This document shows, in pieces, positions 42,831 to 51,896 of a DNA stretch of 64,000 nt. How positions within the stretch are numbered: position 1 is the stretch's first letter; each line of letters starts with the position of its first letter. This DNA comes from Campylobacter hominis ATCC BAA-381 (lineage in GTDB: Bacteria > Campylobacterota > Campylobacteria > Campylobacterales > Campylobacteraceae). The stretch is from the NCBI RefSeq assembly GCF_000017585.1, contig NC_009714.1, positions 620,001-684,000 on the forward strand. The letters run 5' to 3'. A program made the position numbers and the translations under genes. The notes below the pieces were generated by a model, which had not been told where the DNA came from, did not search any database, and was given only the letters and a program-made list of their open reading frames with translations.

Positions 42831-43404
42831 TGCGGTTATAAGCAGCGGAATTTTTCGCGGGAAAAAACTCACGCTTCCAAGTCTTGCAACTACAAGAAGC
42901 ACAAAAAATATTGTAAAAGGTTCGTTTTTTGATACGATTCGTTTCAAACTTAGCGGACGCGTTTTTATAGAGTGCTTCGGCGGGAGCGGTGTTATGGCGC
43001 TGGAAGCTTTAAGCAACGGTGCAAAAGCTGTAATTGCAATTGAAAAAGATAAAAAAGCTTATGAAATTTTAAAACAAAATTTTATTAAAATTACGGGCGC
43101 TGACTTTGGTGAAAATCGCGCGATTTTGGGTGATTGCTTCGAAAAATTACCGCAATGCCTGTCGAAATCGGAAGATGAAATTATTCTTTATTTTGATCCG
43201 CCGTTTGAAATCAGGCGAGGATTTGATGGAATTTATGATAAAATTTTGACTTTAATGGCCGATGTAAGCGAATTTAAAAATGTAAAAATGATTTGTATTG
43301 AGCATATGAGCAAGATTAAAATTCCAAGCGAAATTGCTGATTTTGAATGTATAAAAATGCGTAAATTCGGGGCTACGAGTTTAAGTTATTTGGAGAGAAA
43401 ATGA
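42823..43404 (+). CDS. rsmD: 16S rRNA (guanine966-N2)-methyltransferase RsmD
   Basis: Methylates G966 of 16S rRNA during 30S assembly. It has 193 residues. SGIFRGKKLTLP near the start, ATTRSTKNIVKGSFFD, the SAM loop ECFGGSGVMALEALS and the catalytic DPPF motif (about residues 126-129, FDPPFEI) are present. The neighbouring genes overlap or touch (ATGA with the next gene). Confidence 0.92.
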   Translation: MLNAVISSGIFRGKKLTLPSLATTRSTKNIVKGSFFDTIRFKLSGRVFIECFGGSGVMALEALSNGAKAVIAIEKDKKAYEILKQNFIKITGADFGENRAILGDCFEKLPQCLSKSEDEIILYFDPPFEIRRGFDGIYDKILTLMADVSEFKNVKMICIEHMSKIKIPSEIADFECIKMRKFGATSLSYLERK

Positions 43405-44165
43405 AAAATTTAAAAGAGCTTTTGGATTTTCATGCAAATCTTAAAAATTGTGATGAAAATTTATTTAATGCGCCAGATCCTTTACAAGTGGCAAAAGTGC
43501 AAAATAACGATATTATAGCGCTAATTTGCGCTCTTTTCGCTTATGGAAATGCAGGACTTATTGTAAAATTTCTTAAAAAACTTGATTTTGATTTGCTTAA
43601 AAAAAGCGATGAAGAAATAAAAAAGTCTATGAACGCTTTGAAATACCGCTTTGAAAATTCTCGCGATACGGCTGAAATTTTTATAACTTTGAAGCGTTTT
43701 TCGCAAAATTTCAGTATTGAAGAAGAAATTTTAAAAGGTATGCAAAACAGCGCTCAAATCATTGACGGCATAAATAATTTGATAAAAACGATTTATTCGT
43801 TAAATGATTATCGTTCGCAAGGTTATGAGTTTTTTTTCGGTCACACTTTTGAAGACGAACCTAAAAGCCCGTATAAACGCTATAATATGTTTTTGCGCTG
43901 GATGGTGAGAGATAGCGACATTGATTTGGGGCTGTTTTCCAAAATCGATAAAAAAGATTTGCTTATTCCGCTTGACGTACATACACACCGTGTCTGCCTT
44001 GCTTTAGGACTTTGCAAACGAAAAAGTTATGATTTTAAGTCTGTTATGCAAATCACTCAAAACTTGCGCGAATTTGATGCAAACGATCCGATAAAATATG
44101 ATTTTGCGCTTTATAGATTGGGTCAAAGCGGCGAAATCGGCGAAATTTTAAAAAATTCAAAATAA
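43401..44165 (+). CDS. TIGR02757-family protein (DUF2400), unknown function
   Basis: A 254-residue conserved protein. PLQVAKVQNNDIIALICALFAYGN and FLRWMVRDSDIDLGLF (in parts: IIALICALFAYGN, LRWMVRDSDIDLG) and DVHTHRVCLALGL are characteristic. The family is widespread in Bacteroidetes and epsilonproteobacteria and looks helical; a link to the HhH-GPD fold has been suggested, but a function is not known. It overlaps rsmD by four bases. Confidence 0.8.
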   Translation: MKNLKELLDFHANLKNCDENLFNAPDPLQVAKVQNNDIIALICALFAYGNAGLIVKFLKKLDFDLLKKSDEEIKKSMNALKYRFENSRDTAEIFITLKRFSQNFSIEEEILKGMQNSAQIIDGINNLIKTIYSLNDYRSQGYEFFFGHTFEDEPKSPYKRYNMFLRWMVRDSDIDLGLFSKIDKKDLLIPLDVHTHRVCLALGLCKRKSYDFKSVMQITQNLREFDANDPIKYDFALYRLGQSGEIGEILKNSK

Positions 44166-44178
44166 AAAAGGTAATAAA

Positions 44179-44943
44179 ATGGAATTTGAGATTTATCACT
44201 ATATTTTATTTTTTGTAGCCGCTTTTTTCGGCGGCTTTATAGACGCTATCGCAGGCGGAGGAGGGCTTATTTGTTTGCCGGCATTGCTTGCAGCCGGAAT
44301 TCCGCCACACGCGGCTCTTGCTACAAATAAACTTCAAGGAGTATTCGGCACTTTTACGGCGGCTGCGAATTTTGCAAAAAAAGGTTTTGTAAATTTTTCA
44401 GAAATTTGGGTAGGAATATTTTGGACATTCGTAGGAGCCGTCATCGGGACTACTTTGGTGCTTTTCGTAAATGCCAAATTTTTGAATTATATAATTCCTG
44501 TTTTGCTTTTTGCAATTTTAATTTATACAATTTTTTCACCGAATCTTGGTGTAAATGAAGTTAAAGCGAAAATGAGTATAAAAGTATTTTATACTGTTTT
44601 TGGAGTTGTACTTGGTTTTTACGACGGATTTTTCGGACCAGGAACAGGTTCATTTTGGACTTTTGCACTGATCGGTTTATTGGGACTTGGTATGAAAAAA
44701 GCGGTTGCGCATACAAAAGTTTTAAATTTCGTCTCAAATATAGTATCTTTGGCAGTTTTTTTAGTAGGCGGACAAATTTTATGGGTTGTAGGACTTTGTA
44801 TGGCGGCAGGTCAAATACTTGGCGGATATTTCGGATCGAATCTGGCTATCAAAAAAGATGCAAAATTTATAAAAGCGATATTTCTTTTTGTGGTATTTTT
44901 GACGACTTTGAAACTTGTTTATGACTTTTATTTTAAAGCCTGA
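44179..44943 (+). CDS. TSUP (TauE/SafE)-family membrane transporter
   Basis: A 254-residue membrane protein of the TSUP family, with about eight hydrophobic spans. The FIDAIAGGGGLICLPALLAAG and GIPPHAALATNKLQGVFG blocks (in parts: AIAGGGGLICLPALL, AALATNKLQGVFG) and the second repeat GFYDGFFGPGTGSFW match the family. Members export sulfite or sulfonates, but the substrate here is unknown. AAAGG lies before the ATG. Confidence 0.88.
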   Translation: MEFEIYHYILFFVAAFFGGFIDAIAGGGGLICLPALLAAGIPPHAALATNKLQGVFGTFTAAANFAKKGFVNFSEIWVGIFWTFVGAVIGTTLVLFVNAKFLNYIIPVLLFAILIYTIFSPNLGVNEVKAKMSIKVFYTVFGVVLGFYDGFFGPGTGSFWTFALIGLLGLGMKKAVAHTKVLNFVSNIVSLAVFLVGGQILWVVGLCMAAGQILGGYFGSNLAIKKDAKFIKAIFLFVVFLTTLKLVYDFYFKA

Positions 44944-45009
44944 TTTTTAAAGCAAAATTTAACGATTTGTTTGATAAAATACTGAAATTTTTATGTTTAA
45001 GGTTTGTTG

Positions 45010-45696
45010 ATGTTAAAAGATATTTTTCTTTTTTGGGGTTCGTTGTTCGGTTATGATCACACGGCGATTTATATTTTTCACTTTCTTTTAGTTGTGGCTA
45101 TTACGATGTTTATAGCAGTTGCAGTTACTAAATCTATGCGCTTGGTTCCACGTGGTCTTCAAAATATTATCGAGGCATATCTTAGCGGCGTTATAGCGCT
45201 TGGTAAGGATGCTATGGGTAGTGAAAAACTTGCAAGAAAATATATGCCGCTTATCGCAACAATCGGTTTTATTGTATTTTTAAGCAATATAATCGGATTA
45301 ATTCCTGGTTTTGAAGCACCTACAGCCAGTTTAAATCTTACGCTTTCACTTACACTTTGCGTATTTTTTTATTATCATTTTGAAGGTATCAGAGAAAAAG
45401 GTTTTATAAAATATTTTGCCGGTTTTTGCGGTCCTGTTAAAGCTATAGCTCCGTTTATGTTTGTGATTGAAGTTATTTCGCATCTTTCGCGAATTATTTC
45501 ATTATCATTCCGTCTTTTCGGAAATATTAAAGGCGACGATCTGTTTTTACTTGTTATGCTTACACTAGCGCCTGTTTTGGTTCCTATGATACCTTATGCG
45601 CTTTTAAGCTTTATGGCTATTTTGCAAGCTTTCATTTTTATGGTTTTAAGTTACGTTTATTTGGCTGGTGCTGTCGTAGTAGACGAAGAACATTAA
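45010..45696 (+). CDS. atpB: ATP synthase Fo subunit a
   Basis: The proton-channel subunit of F1Fo ATP synthase, 228 residues and about six membrane spans. The helix with the essential arginine is seen in [14 protein letters not shown] (about residues 171-184). Subunit a stands 31 kb from the rest of the atp cluster, as in related campylobacters. I chose the ATG at 45010 with TAAGG upstream; two TTGs directly before it are alternatives. A strong terminator follows. Confidence 0.95.
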   Translation: MLKDIFLFWGSLFGYDHTAIYIFHFLLVVAITMFIAVAVTKSMRLVPRGLQNIIEAYLSGVIALGKDAMGSEKLARKYMPLIATIGFIVFLSNIIGLIPGFEAPTASLNLTLSLTLCVFFYYHFEGIREKGFIKYFAGFCGPVKAIAPFMFVIEVISHLSRIISLSFRLFGNIKGDDLFLLVMLTLAPVLVPMIPYALLSFMAILQAFIFMVLSYVYLAGAVVVDEEH

Positions 45697-45717
45697 GATT
45701 TTTTATTTTAATACTTG

Positions 45718-45747
45718 AAGCGCACGTTTTTTTTGTGCGCTTTTTTT
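45718..45747 (+). terminator. Rho-independent terminator after atpB
   Basis: Arms AAGCGCAC and GTGCGCTT (45718-45725, 45735-45742) with a poly-T loop, followed by a run of T to 45747. This is the clearest terminator in the window. Its T run touches the lolA stop on the other strand. Confidence 0.92.
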
Positions 45748-46252
45748 ATTGGGTTATAATATCAAAATTTTGAGGAATTTTTGGAATAAAAGTTTCGTTT
45801 GGAATTTTGCCGTTTTTATCTACATTTGAGAAATTTAATACAATTTTATTATCAAGTTTATCGGTATAGTTTATGCTTTTTAATTTATCATTGTCAAATT
45901 TTATAAAATACTCTATTCCGTCAAATTCGGCTTTGTAAGAACCATTTTTTAACTTTGCATTTTTTAAAATTTCAGCAACATTCGGCGCTTCCTGTACTTT
46001 TGTCATTATTGCCTGTTCCAATTCAGGTTCGATTATTACGATGCGATCCAAACTGAAATATATATCTTTTAAATTCGGACTTTGATAGTGCCAAAATGTA
46101 TGATTTTTTGTTGTTTTGAAGTTGCCTGTATATTTTATCATAGCTTCTCCGCTTTGTACGCTTTGAGTAAAATCTGCACTAAGTGTTTCAAAATCAAGCG
46201 GACCGGCATTAAGATTTAAAGCGCAAAAAAATAAAACTATTGATTTTTTCAT
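45746..46252 (-). CDS. lolA: Outer-membrane lipoprotein carrier LolA
   Basis: A periplasmic chaperone that ferries lipoproteins to the outer membrane. It has 168 residues: the signal peptide (residues 1-16, ending LNA), FETLSADFTQSV and KYTGNFKTTKNHTFWHYQSP match the half-barrel start of the family, and a hydrophobic core follows. It closes a seven-gene minus-strand run beginning with mobB. The 3' end abuts the atpB terminator. Confidence 0.85.
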   Translation of the reverse strand: MKKSIVLFFCALNLNAGPLDFETLSADFTQSVQSGEAMIKYTGNFKTTKNHTFWHYQSPNLKDIYFSLDRIVIIEPELEQAIMTKVQEAPNVAEILKNAKLKNGSYKAEFDGIEYFIKFDNDKLKSINYTDKLDNKIVLNFSNVDKNGKIPNETFIPKIPQNFDIITQ

Positions 46253-46299
46253 AAATTTCCTTTTAAAATTTGCGGTATTTTAATTTTAAATTGTAAATT

Positions 46300-46704
46300 T
46301 TAAAATTGGCATTTATTTTTATTGGTACTTATTTTCATATAAGTTTTATTATCTTCCAATAGATAAATTTCATCGATTTCTTTGATAAATGTGGAAATCG
46401 GCGCATAAATTTCATCATAACAATATAAATCATCTAAAAAGATTTGTTTTATTTGTGAAACTGCTGCAACTTGATCTTTGTTTAGCGGATCAAAGTTTAT
46501 TTGTTCGCCTTGTTTTAATTTATAAGTAAGTATAAATTTCTCATTTTCACATTTGAAACCGATTAGACTTTCAAAATTTCGGGTATTTTTTGGCAAATTT
46601 TGATTGAATTGCTTTGTAAATTTTTGTCCGAACTCACTTTTGCAAAAATCGCTTGAAAAGCACAATAAAGGTAAAAATAAAATTAAAAATTTTAAATTTT
46701 TCAT
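46300..46704 (-). CDS. Small exported protein of unknown function
   Basis: A 134-residue protein with a signal peptide (MKNLKFLILFLPLLCFSSDFC; cleavage near residue 18, ending CFSS). The mature part has four cysteines (DFCKSEF, IGFKCEN, DDLYCYD, NKCQF), enough for two disulfides, and resembles secreted helical proteins of Campylobacter. No domain is recognised. It lies between the Mur-like gene and lolA with eight bases on one side, and is likely co-transcribed. Confidence 0.7.
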   Translation of the reverse strand: MKNLKFLILFLPLLCFSSDFCKSEFGQKFTKQFNQNLPKNTRNFESLIGFKCENEKFILTYKLKQGEQINFDPLNKDQVAAVSQIKQIFLDDLYCYDEIYAPISTFIKEIDEIYLLEDNKTYMKISTNKNKCQF

Positions 46705-46712
46705 TTTCTCTC

Positions 46713-47705
46713 CTAGAATTTAAGTGAACTTACTGTTTGTTTAAAAGTTGTCAAATTTTGCAAAATTTCATCTTTATCACCGTAAATCAGTGCGTAATGA
46801 AATTCACCGATATTTTGCAATGCGCTAAGATTTGAAAATCTAAAGTCTATTTTCAATTCGCCGAAATCTTCGTTCCAAGGAGCGCAAATAACGATATTTG
46901 AGCTGAACTCGCTCCTTAAAAACCACGCGGCTTTTACAAAAACATCTTTGTCTTTTTCGACTAAAAATGCGTGATAAGTTTCGCCAAATGGATGAATTTG
47001 TAAAAACTTATCTACAAAAATCGGCTCAAAATGAGCTAAACTTTTAGTATCTTTGATTTTAAAAACAATTTTATGTTTGTTTAAAAATGATATTATACCA
47101 CAAAGTTCAGGTAAAAAAAACCTTGAAATTGATAAATTAGGATAATAAATTTCGTCAAAAATGAAACTTGTAAAAAAAATAGAACCTTTAAAAAGCAGTT
47201 CATATTCAAAATTCTGTAAGATTTGTTCAAATTTTCCACCGAAATTTTTCAGTATTATTTCATCGCTGCATAAAAAAATCGTCTCATTTTCAATTTCATA
47301 AACATTTAAAAGCAGTTCGGCTTCATTATCAGGAGCAAATATTAATTTTTTTGGAAAACTTAAAATTTTAAATAAATCTTTTTGTAATTCGCTGATTTTC
47401 ACGAATTTTATACTTTTTAACGCTATGAAATAGGTTATCAGGCGAGAAATTGCAAGATTTATATCATTTACTTTTATGTAGGCGATTTCGTCGTCGCCCG
47501 TTAAATCTAAATTTTTATCAAAAATCACCGCATATGCGCCGTTTAAAACAGCTGTTTTTATATCGTTTTGCGTGGCGTTTAAGGCGATAAATGCAAGATT
47601 TTTGCAGTTTTTGTGCGGAGTAAAAGTAAAACCGGATATTCTGCTAATCGCAGGCGTTCCTAAAATTTCGCCGAAAACCAGTCTATTTAGATTTAAAATG
47701 TCCAT
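46713..47705 (-). CDS. Mur-ligase N-terminal-like protein of unknown function
   Basis: A 330-residue protein. The first 100 residues (VFGEILGTPAI, KNLAFIALNATQND, AVLNGAYAVIFDKNL) resemble the substrate-binding N-terminal domain of MurE/MurF ligases. The P-loop (GTNGKT-like) and the central ATPase domain of real Mur ligases are absent, and the remaining 230 residues are unassigned. The gene is next to metG, as in C. jejuni as I recall. It may be a degenerate or repurposed Mur relative. Confidence 0.65.
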   Translation of the reverse strand: MDILNLNRLVFGEILGTPAISRISGFTFTPHKNCKNLAFIALNATQNDIKTAVLNGAYAVIFDKNLDLTGDDEIAYIKVNDINLAISRLITYFIALKSIKFVKISELQKDLFKILSFPKKLIFAPDNEAELLLNVYEIENETIFLCSDEIILKNFGGKFEQILQNFEYELLFKGSIFFTSFIFDEIYYPNLSISRFFLPELCGIISFLNKHKIVFKIKDTKSLAHFEPIFVDKFLQIHPFGETYHAFLVEKDKDVFVKAAWFLRSEFSSNIVICAPWNEDFGELKIDFRFSNLSALQNIGEFHYALIYGDKDEILQNLTTFKQTVSSLKF

Positions 47706-49622
47706 TTATCCTATCACAGCTCCATTTTTTGTGTTTGCGTGAGTACCGATTAAAGTAAGTTTTCGTTCGCCATTTTCAGAACTTTCCGCGCTTAAAATCA
47801 TGCCATCGCTTATGTGTCCGAAAATTTTAGCCGGTTTCAGATTTGTCAATACGCAAACTTGCTTACCGATTAGCGATTTCGCTTCATAAAATTTCGCTAT
47901 TCCGCTTATGATTTGGCGTGGCGCACTTTCGCCAAGATCTATTTTAAATTTCAATAATTTTTCGCTGCCTTCGATATTTTCGCATTCTAAGACCGTGCCT
48001 ACTTTTATTTCGCATTTTTTAAAATCATCTATTTTTATTTGTGTCGATTTTTCAGTATTTTGCTCTTTTGTTTTCGCTTCTTCTGTAGGTTTTGCCATTA
48101 ACTCATGTTCCATTTTATTAAAAAGAGGCTGCGTTTTTTGCGCTAAAAAATCCAGCAATTCGCCATTTACGATAATTTTATTATAAATGGCGGTATTTAT
48201 TTTAAAATTTAACGCAGTTGCTATTTTTTTTGCAGTTTGCGGCATTGCAGGGCTTAATAACACAGCGACTTTTGCTAAAATATTTGCAACTAAAGCTACA
48301 AGCGCGAGCGCTTTTTCATTTTCGCCGTTTTTAATCATTTTCCAAGGTTCATATTTTGTGATACTTGAATTAGCAAGATTTAATGCTTTAAAAAGCTCTT
48401 CCAAATACCTGCTCGTAGCTACTTCTTCTAAATTTTCAACAGCATTTTTTAAATAGTTTTTTGTCTCATTCATCTCATCTGCGTAAAATTTCAAAACATC
48501 TTTTGAGTTTATTTTAAAATTTGAATATTTTTCGCTCATACCGATGATTCTGTTCAACAAATTTCCCAAATCATTTGCAAGTTCCGAGTTTATGCGTGAA
48601 ATAATCGCTTTTTGGCTAAAATCGCCGTCTTGTCCGAAAGGAACTTCGCGCAATAGAAAATACCTGAATTGCTCCAATCCGTAAGCATCCGCCACCTCTT
48701 TCGGATTTACGACATTGCCTATCGATTTACTCATTTTTTTACCGTCTCTTGTCCACCAGCCATGGGCTGCTATGTGTTTTGGCAGCGGAAGCCCCAAACT
48801 CATTAAAAATGCAGGCCAATAAACGGCGTGAAAACGTAAAATATCTTTGCCTACAATATGAATTGTGTCATTCCAAAAATCCATTTTTTCGCCGTTTTGT
48901 GTATATCCAAGTGCTGATAGATAATTTATAAGCGCGTCCAGCCATACATACATTACGTGTTTAGGATCATTAAGCTTTTCCGGTAATTTTATACCCCAAT
49001 CAAAACTCGTTCTTGTGATTGAAAGATCTTTAAGTCCGCTTTTTACGAAGCTTATGACTTCATTTTTTTTGCCACGCGGTAAAATGCAATTTTCTTCATC
49101 TTCATACCATTTTAGAAGTCTGTCCGTGTATTTTGACAATCTGAAAAAATAGCTTTCTTCTTTTATAATTTGAGTTTTTTTACCGCAATCAGGGCAATAC
49201 TCTCCGTCAATCAGTTGCGTTTCAGGGAAAAAACTTTCACAGCTCACACAATAATATCCTTCGTATTCGCCTTTGTAAATATCGCCGTTTGCGAACATAA
49301 TTTCAAATGCGTTTTGAGCGGTTTTTATATGATATTCATCGGTTGTTCTTATAAAATGATCGTAGCTGATGTCAAAATAATCCCATAAAGAGCGAAATTT
49401 CGCACTTACTGCATCGGCATAAATTTTTGGAGAAGTTCCATGTTTTTTAGCGGCTTCTTCTATTTTTTGACCGTGTTCGTCAGTGCCTGTCAGAAAAAAT
49501 GTCTCGTATCCCTGCAATCTGTAAAAACGTGCCAAAGTATCACAAATAATGGTTGTATAAGCGTGTCCTATATGTGGAATATCATTTACATAATAAATTG
49601 GAGTTGTGATAAATTTTTTCAT
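47706..49622 (-). CDS. metG: Methionyl-tRNA synthetase
   Basis: Charges tRNA-Met. It has 638 residues: the HIGH-like motif PHIGHAY (about residues 13-19) and the KMSKS-like KMSKSIGN loop. A zinc-binding knuckle is seen around CVSCESFFPE and CPDCGKK. The anticodon-binding domain follows, and a C-terminal tRNA-binding OB domain (about residues 530-638) closes the protein. The start overlaps nothing, and the small Cys-rich gene lies nine bases upstream. Confidence 0.96.
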   Translation of the reverse strand: MKKFITTPIYYVNDIPHIGHAYTTIICDTLARFYRLQGYETFFLTGTDEHGQKIEEAAKKHGTSPKIYADAVSAKFRSLWDYFDISYDHFIRTTDEYHIKTAQNAFEIMFANGDIYKGEYEGYYCVSCESFFPETQLIDGEYCPDCGKKTQIIKEESYFFRLSKYTDRLLKWYEDEENCILPRGKKNEVISFVKSGLKDLSITRTSFDWGIKLPEKLNDPKHVMYVWLDALINYLSALGYTQNGEKMDFWNDTIHIVGKDILRFHAVYWPAFLMSLGLPLPKHIAAHGWWTRDGKKMSKSIGNVVNPKEVADAYGLEQFRYFLLREVPFGQDGDFSQKAIISRINSELANDLGNLLNRIIGMSEKYSNFKINSKDVLKFYADEMNETKNYLKNAVENLEEVATSRYLEELFKALNLANSSITKYEPWKMIKNGENEKALALVALVANILAKVAVLLSPAMPQTAKKIATALNFKINTAIYNKIIVNGELLDFLAQKTQPLFNKMEHELMAKPTEEAKTKEQNTEKSTQIKIDDFKKCEIKVGTVLECENIEGSEKLLKFKIDLGESAPRQIISGIAKFYEAKSLIGKQVCVLTNLKPAKIFGHISDGMILSAESSENGERKLTLIGTHANTKNGAVIG

Positions 49623-49631
49623 TTTTGTCCT

Positions 49632-49838
49632 TTAATTTTCAAGTGCCGAGCTGTCGTCGGTTTTTGTGATGTCGATTTTTGTGCCGGCTAATTTGTCAAA
49701 AGTCGCTTTTACATAATCTTTTCTTATTTTACATTCTAAAATTTCATCACATTGACTGCAACTTTTGAAATTTTTGTTTTGTCTACATTCAAGCAGTGCT
49801 TTGGTTTTTATTTTAAACTCGTTTTCAAGGTTATCCAT
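49632..49838 (-). CDS. Small Cys-containing protein between fbp and metG
   Basis: A 68-residue protein ([19 protein letters not shown]) with four cysteines in [19 protein letters not shown], a C-x2-C pair flanked by outer cysteines that might bind metal. It overlaps fbp by eight bases and a small gene sits here in C. jejuni as I recall, so it is likely translated. No function is known to me. Confidence 0.6.
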   Translation of the reverse strand: MDNLENEFKIKTKALLECRQNKNFKSCSQCDEILECKIRKDYVKATFDKLAGTKIDITKTDDSSALEN

Positions 49839-50673
49839 AAATTTCGTGCAGCCTTTCTATTTCATATTTTGAGCCAAAAAAGCAAGGTGTTGTCTGATGA
49901 ATTTTTGAAATTTTAATGCTGAATAAACTTTGTGATTTACCGTCGCTTGTGGCGCCGCCGGCTTTTTCATAAATAAATGCGAAAGGTAAAACTTCAAAAC
50001 TTACACGAAGTTTGCCGTTTGGATGATCGCTTGTGGCCGGATAACTGAAAATCCCGCCTTTTTTCATTAAAATTTGATGTAAATCCGCCACCATTGCACC
50101 TGAATATCTTAGTCTGTATCCTTCATCAAAAAGACTTCTTATAAAATTTCTATGAGTTTGACTCCAATTTTTTTGAGTCGCTCCGGTTGCATTTAATTTG
50201 CCTTTATTTTCCAATTTAAGTTCATTTATAAATGCAAAATTTCCGTCTTTTTGAAGTCTGTAAAATTTCGGTGCATTTCCGTCTGTAAATACCATTTCAA
50301 GGCGCGGACCGTATATTATATAAGCTGCAGCCTTTAAATTTTCAGCTTTGATTTCGTTTTCATAAATTCCGAAAATAGAGCCTACGGCAAAATTTACATC
50401 GACCAAAGATGAGCCGTCAAGCGGATCATAAGCTATGATAAACTTAGCGTTTTCGTTAAGCACAAGTTCATCTTCTTTTTCTTCGCTGACAAGAGATTTT
50501 ACACTTGAAATTTTACGAAATTCGGCTTCTATAATCGAGTCACTCTTTACATCCAGTTTAAGTTGCGTATCGCCTGTCGAGTTTTGATGATTTGTGTAGC
50601 CGAAATCCGCATATTTTACTTCTTCGGAGATTTTTTTAGCTATTATTTGCAGTGTTTTAAATATTTCATTCAT
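49831..50673 (-). CDS. fbp: Class I fructose-1,6-bisphosphatase
   Basis: Hydrolyses fructose-1,6-bisphosphate in gluconeogenesis, needed because campylobacters mostly lack sugar catabolism. It has 280 residues. Metal-binding SEEKED (about residues 59-64) and the [20 protein letters not shown] (in parts: [18 protein letters not shown]) block are intact, and the [14 protein letters not shown] substrate loop follows. It is short relative to E. coli Fbp (332). The next gene downstream overlaps it by eight bases. Confidence 0.95.
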   Translation of the reverse strand: MNEIFKTLQIIAKKISEEVKYADFGYTNHQNSTGDTQLKLDVKSDSIIEAEFRKISSVKSLVSEEKEDELVLNENAKFIIAYDPLDGSSLVDVNFAVGSIFGIYENEIKAENLKAAAYIIYGPRLEMVFTDGNAPKFYRLQKDGNFAFINELKLENKGKLNATGATQKNWSQTHRNFIRSLFDEGYRLRYSGAMVADLHQILMKKGGIFSYPATSDHPNGKLRVSFEVLPFAFIYEKAGGATSDGKSQSLFSIKISKIHQTTPCFFGSKYEIERLHEIYG

Positions 50674-50713
50674 TTTTTATCCTTTTTTTGTAAAAAATTT
50701 TATTTTACTGATT

Positions 50714-51190
50714 TTATACTTTTTTTGCGTTTTTATTTATCCATTCACAAATGCCTGAATAATCATTTATATCGAAATTTTTTATACCGAAATCACCGTT
50801 TAAATCAGTAGCAATTGCATTTGAAAACGGCAAATAACTCTCATCTATTTTATCGCGAAATACGCTAATTCTAGGAAGTGGAAGCGTTTTTAGTCCTTCA
50901 ACCAGAAGATAATCAAACTCCGCAATCATTGAAATAACCGAGCTTAACTCCATATATTCTTTACAAAAATATGTTGTTCTTTTTGGACTCATCACAACCA
51001 CATCAGCGCCGATTTCGCTAAATTTAAAACTATCTTTTCCTTCGACATCAAAACTTGCTTTGTCTTTTGGATCGTGTTTTATTATTACAACCTTGTATCC
51101 TAAGTCTATAAAGTTTTTTGCTACTTTTCTTATTAAAGTGGTTTTGCCGCTGTTTGACGGACCTGAAAATGCAACTGCAAGTCTTTTCAT
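50714..51190 (-). CDS. mobB: Molybdopterin-guanine dinucleotide biosynthesis adaptor MobB
   Basis: A GTP-binding protein that assists conversion of molybdopterin to its guanine dinucleotide. It has 158 residues: P-loop GPSNSGKTTLIRKV (about residues 10-23), VVIIKHDPKDKASFD and DYLLVEGLKTLPLP are typical. It has a divergent promoter with the lipoprotein gene, and it leads the fbp-metG-lolA run. Confidence 0.9.
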   Translation of the reverse strand: MKRLAVAFSGPSNSGKTTLIRKVAKNFIDLGYKVVIIKHDPKDKASFDVEGKDSFKFSEIGADVVVMSPKRTTYFCKEYMELSSVISMIAEFDYLLVEGLKTLPLPRISVFRDKIDESYLPFSNAIATDLNGDFGIKNFDINDYSGICEWINKNAKKV

Positions 51191-51214
51191 AAATATCTTT
51201 CCTTAAATTTTCGG

Positions 51215-51223
51215 ATTATATCA
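51215..51223 (-). promoter_or_regulatory. Extended -10 promoter for mobB
   Basis: On the minus strand TGATATAAT (TATAAT at 51215-51220) lies 25 bases before the mobB start, divergent from the lipoprotein promoter. Confidence 0.6.
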
Positions 51224-51249
51224 AATTTAGCCTTTTAAAAACTGAATTT

Positions 51250-51258
51250 TGATACAAT
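51250..51258 (+). promoter_or_regulatory. Extended -10 promoter for the lipoprotein gene
   Basis: TGATACAAT (TACAAT at 51253-51258) sits 27 bases before the ATG at 51285. Confidence 0.6.
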
Positions 51259-51284
51259 TTTGCGAAATTTTAAAAGGAAATTGG

Positions 51285-51782
51285 ATGAAAAATTTAATAT
51301 TTTGCGTAATTTCAGCTTGCATTTTTACGGCTTGCAGTACTGAAAAAGTGGCCCATGAGCCACTTAAAAACGAATTTATGGCTTATACTCAAAAATTTGA
51401 ATCAACAAAAGCGGGAAATAGATATTTGGCTATCGCTTCGTATTTAAATCCTGTATTTAACGAGGTTCGAAACGAAAAAGAGGATGAAATTCTGCTTCTT
51501 AGCGTTTATCCGAAAGATGTTTTGATTATCCCCGGTAGTGTTAAATTAAACGGTAATAAAGCTGATATTGAAATTTTAGATGAAAATTCAGCTTTGCTTG
51601 AAAAAACGGCTTTTAAACTTCCATATTCAGCAAATTATAAAATCACAGCATCTTGTGAAAACAAAGATGATTTGGTACTGACCTATAAAACATCAAATGA
51701 TTTGAACGCAAATTTCAAGTTCCGTAAAATTTCAAAATCGTTGTATTGGAATCCGAAATTAAAATTAGACGATAAAAAATAA
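51285..51782 (+). CDS. Putative lipoprotein
   Basis: A 165-residue protein starting MKNLIFCVISACIFTACSTEK, whose FTAC with Cys17 is the likely lipobox. The mature part is a compact beta-rich region (ILLLSVYPKDVLIIPGSV, LVLTYKTSNDLNANFKF). I do not recognise a family. I chose the ATG at 51285 with AAAGGAAA upstream, not the frame from 51249 whose first residues lack a signal. It stands as a single gene. Confidence 0.75.
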   Translation: MKNLIFCVISACIFTACSTEKVAHEPLKNEFMAYTQKFESTKAGNRYLAIASYLNPVFNEVRNEKEDEILLLSVYPKDVLIIPGSVKLNGNKADIEILDENSALLEKTAFKLPYSANYKITASCENKDDLVLTYKTSNDLNANFKFRKISKSLYWNPKLKLDDKK

Positions 51783-51857
51783 ATTATTTAAAATTTTGTT
51801 GAAAATATAAAGTGGGCGATTGTAAAAAATTACATTATTTTAATTTTTAAAAATTAA

Positions 51858-51888
51858 AAGTTGAGCTTAAAATTTTTTAGCTCAACTT
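51858..51888 (-). terminator. Hairpin after the SYLF gene
   Basis: Ten-base arms (51858-51867 and 51879-51888, AAGTTGAGCT and AGCTCAACTT) separate the lipoprotein and SYLF genes, which converge here. The T-rich run after the minus-strand stem makes it the likely terminator of the SYLF gene. Confidence 0.55.
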
Positions 51889-51896
51889 ATATTAAA

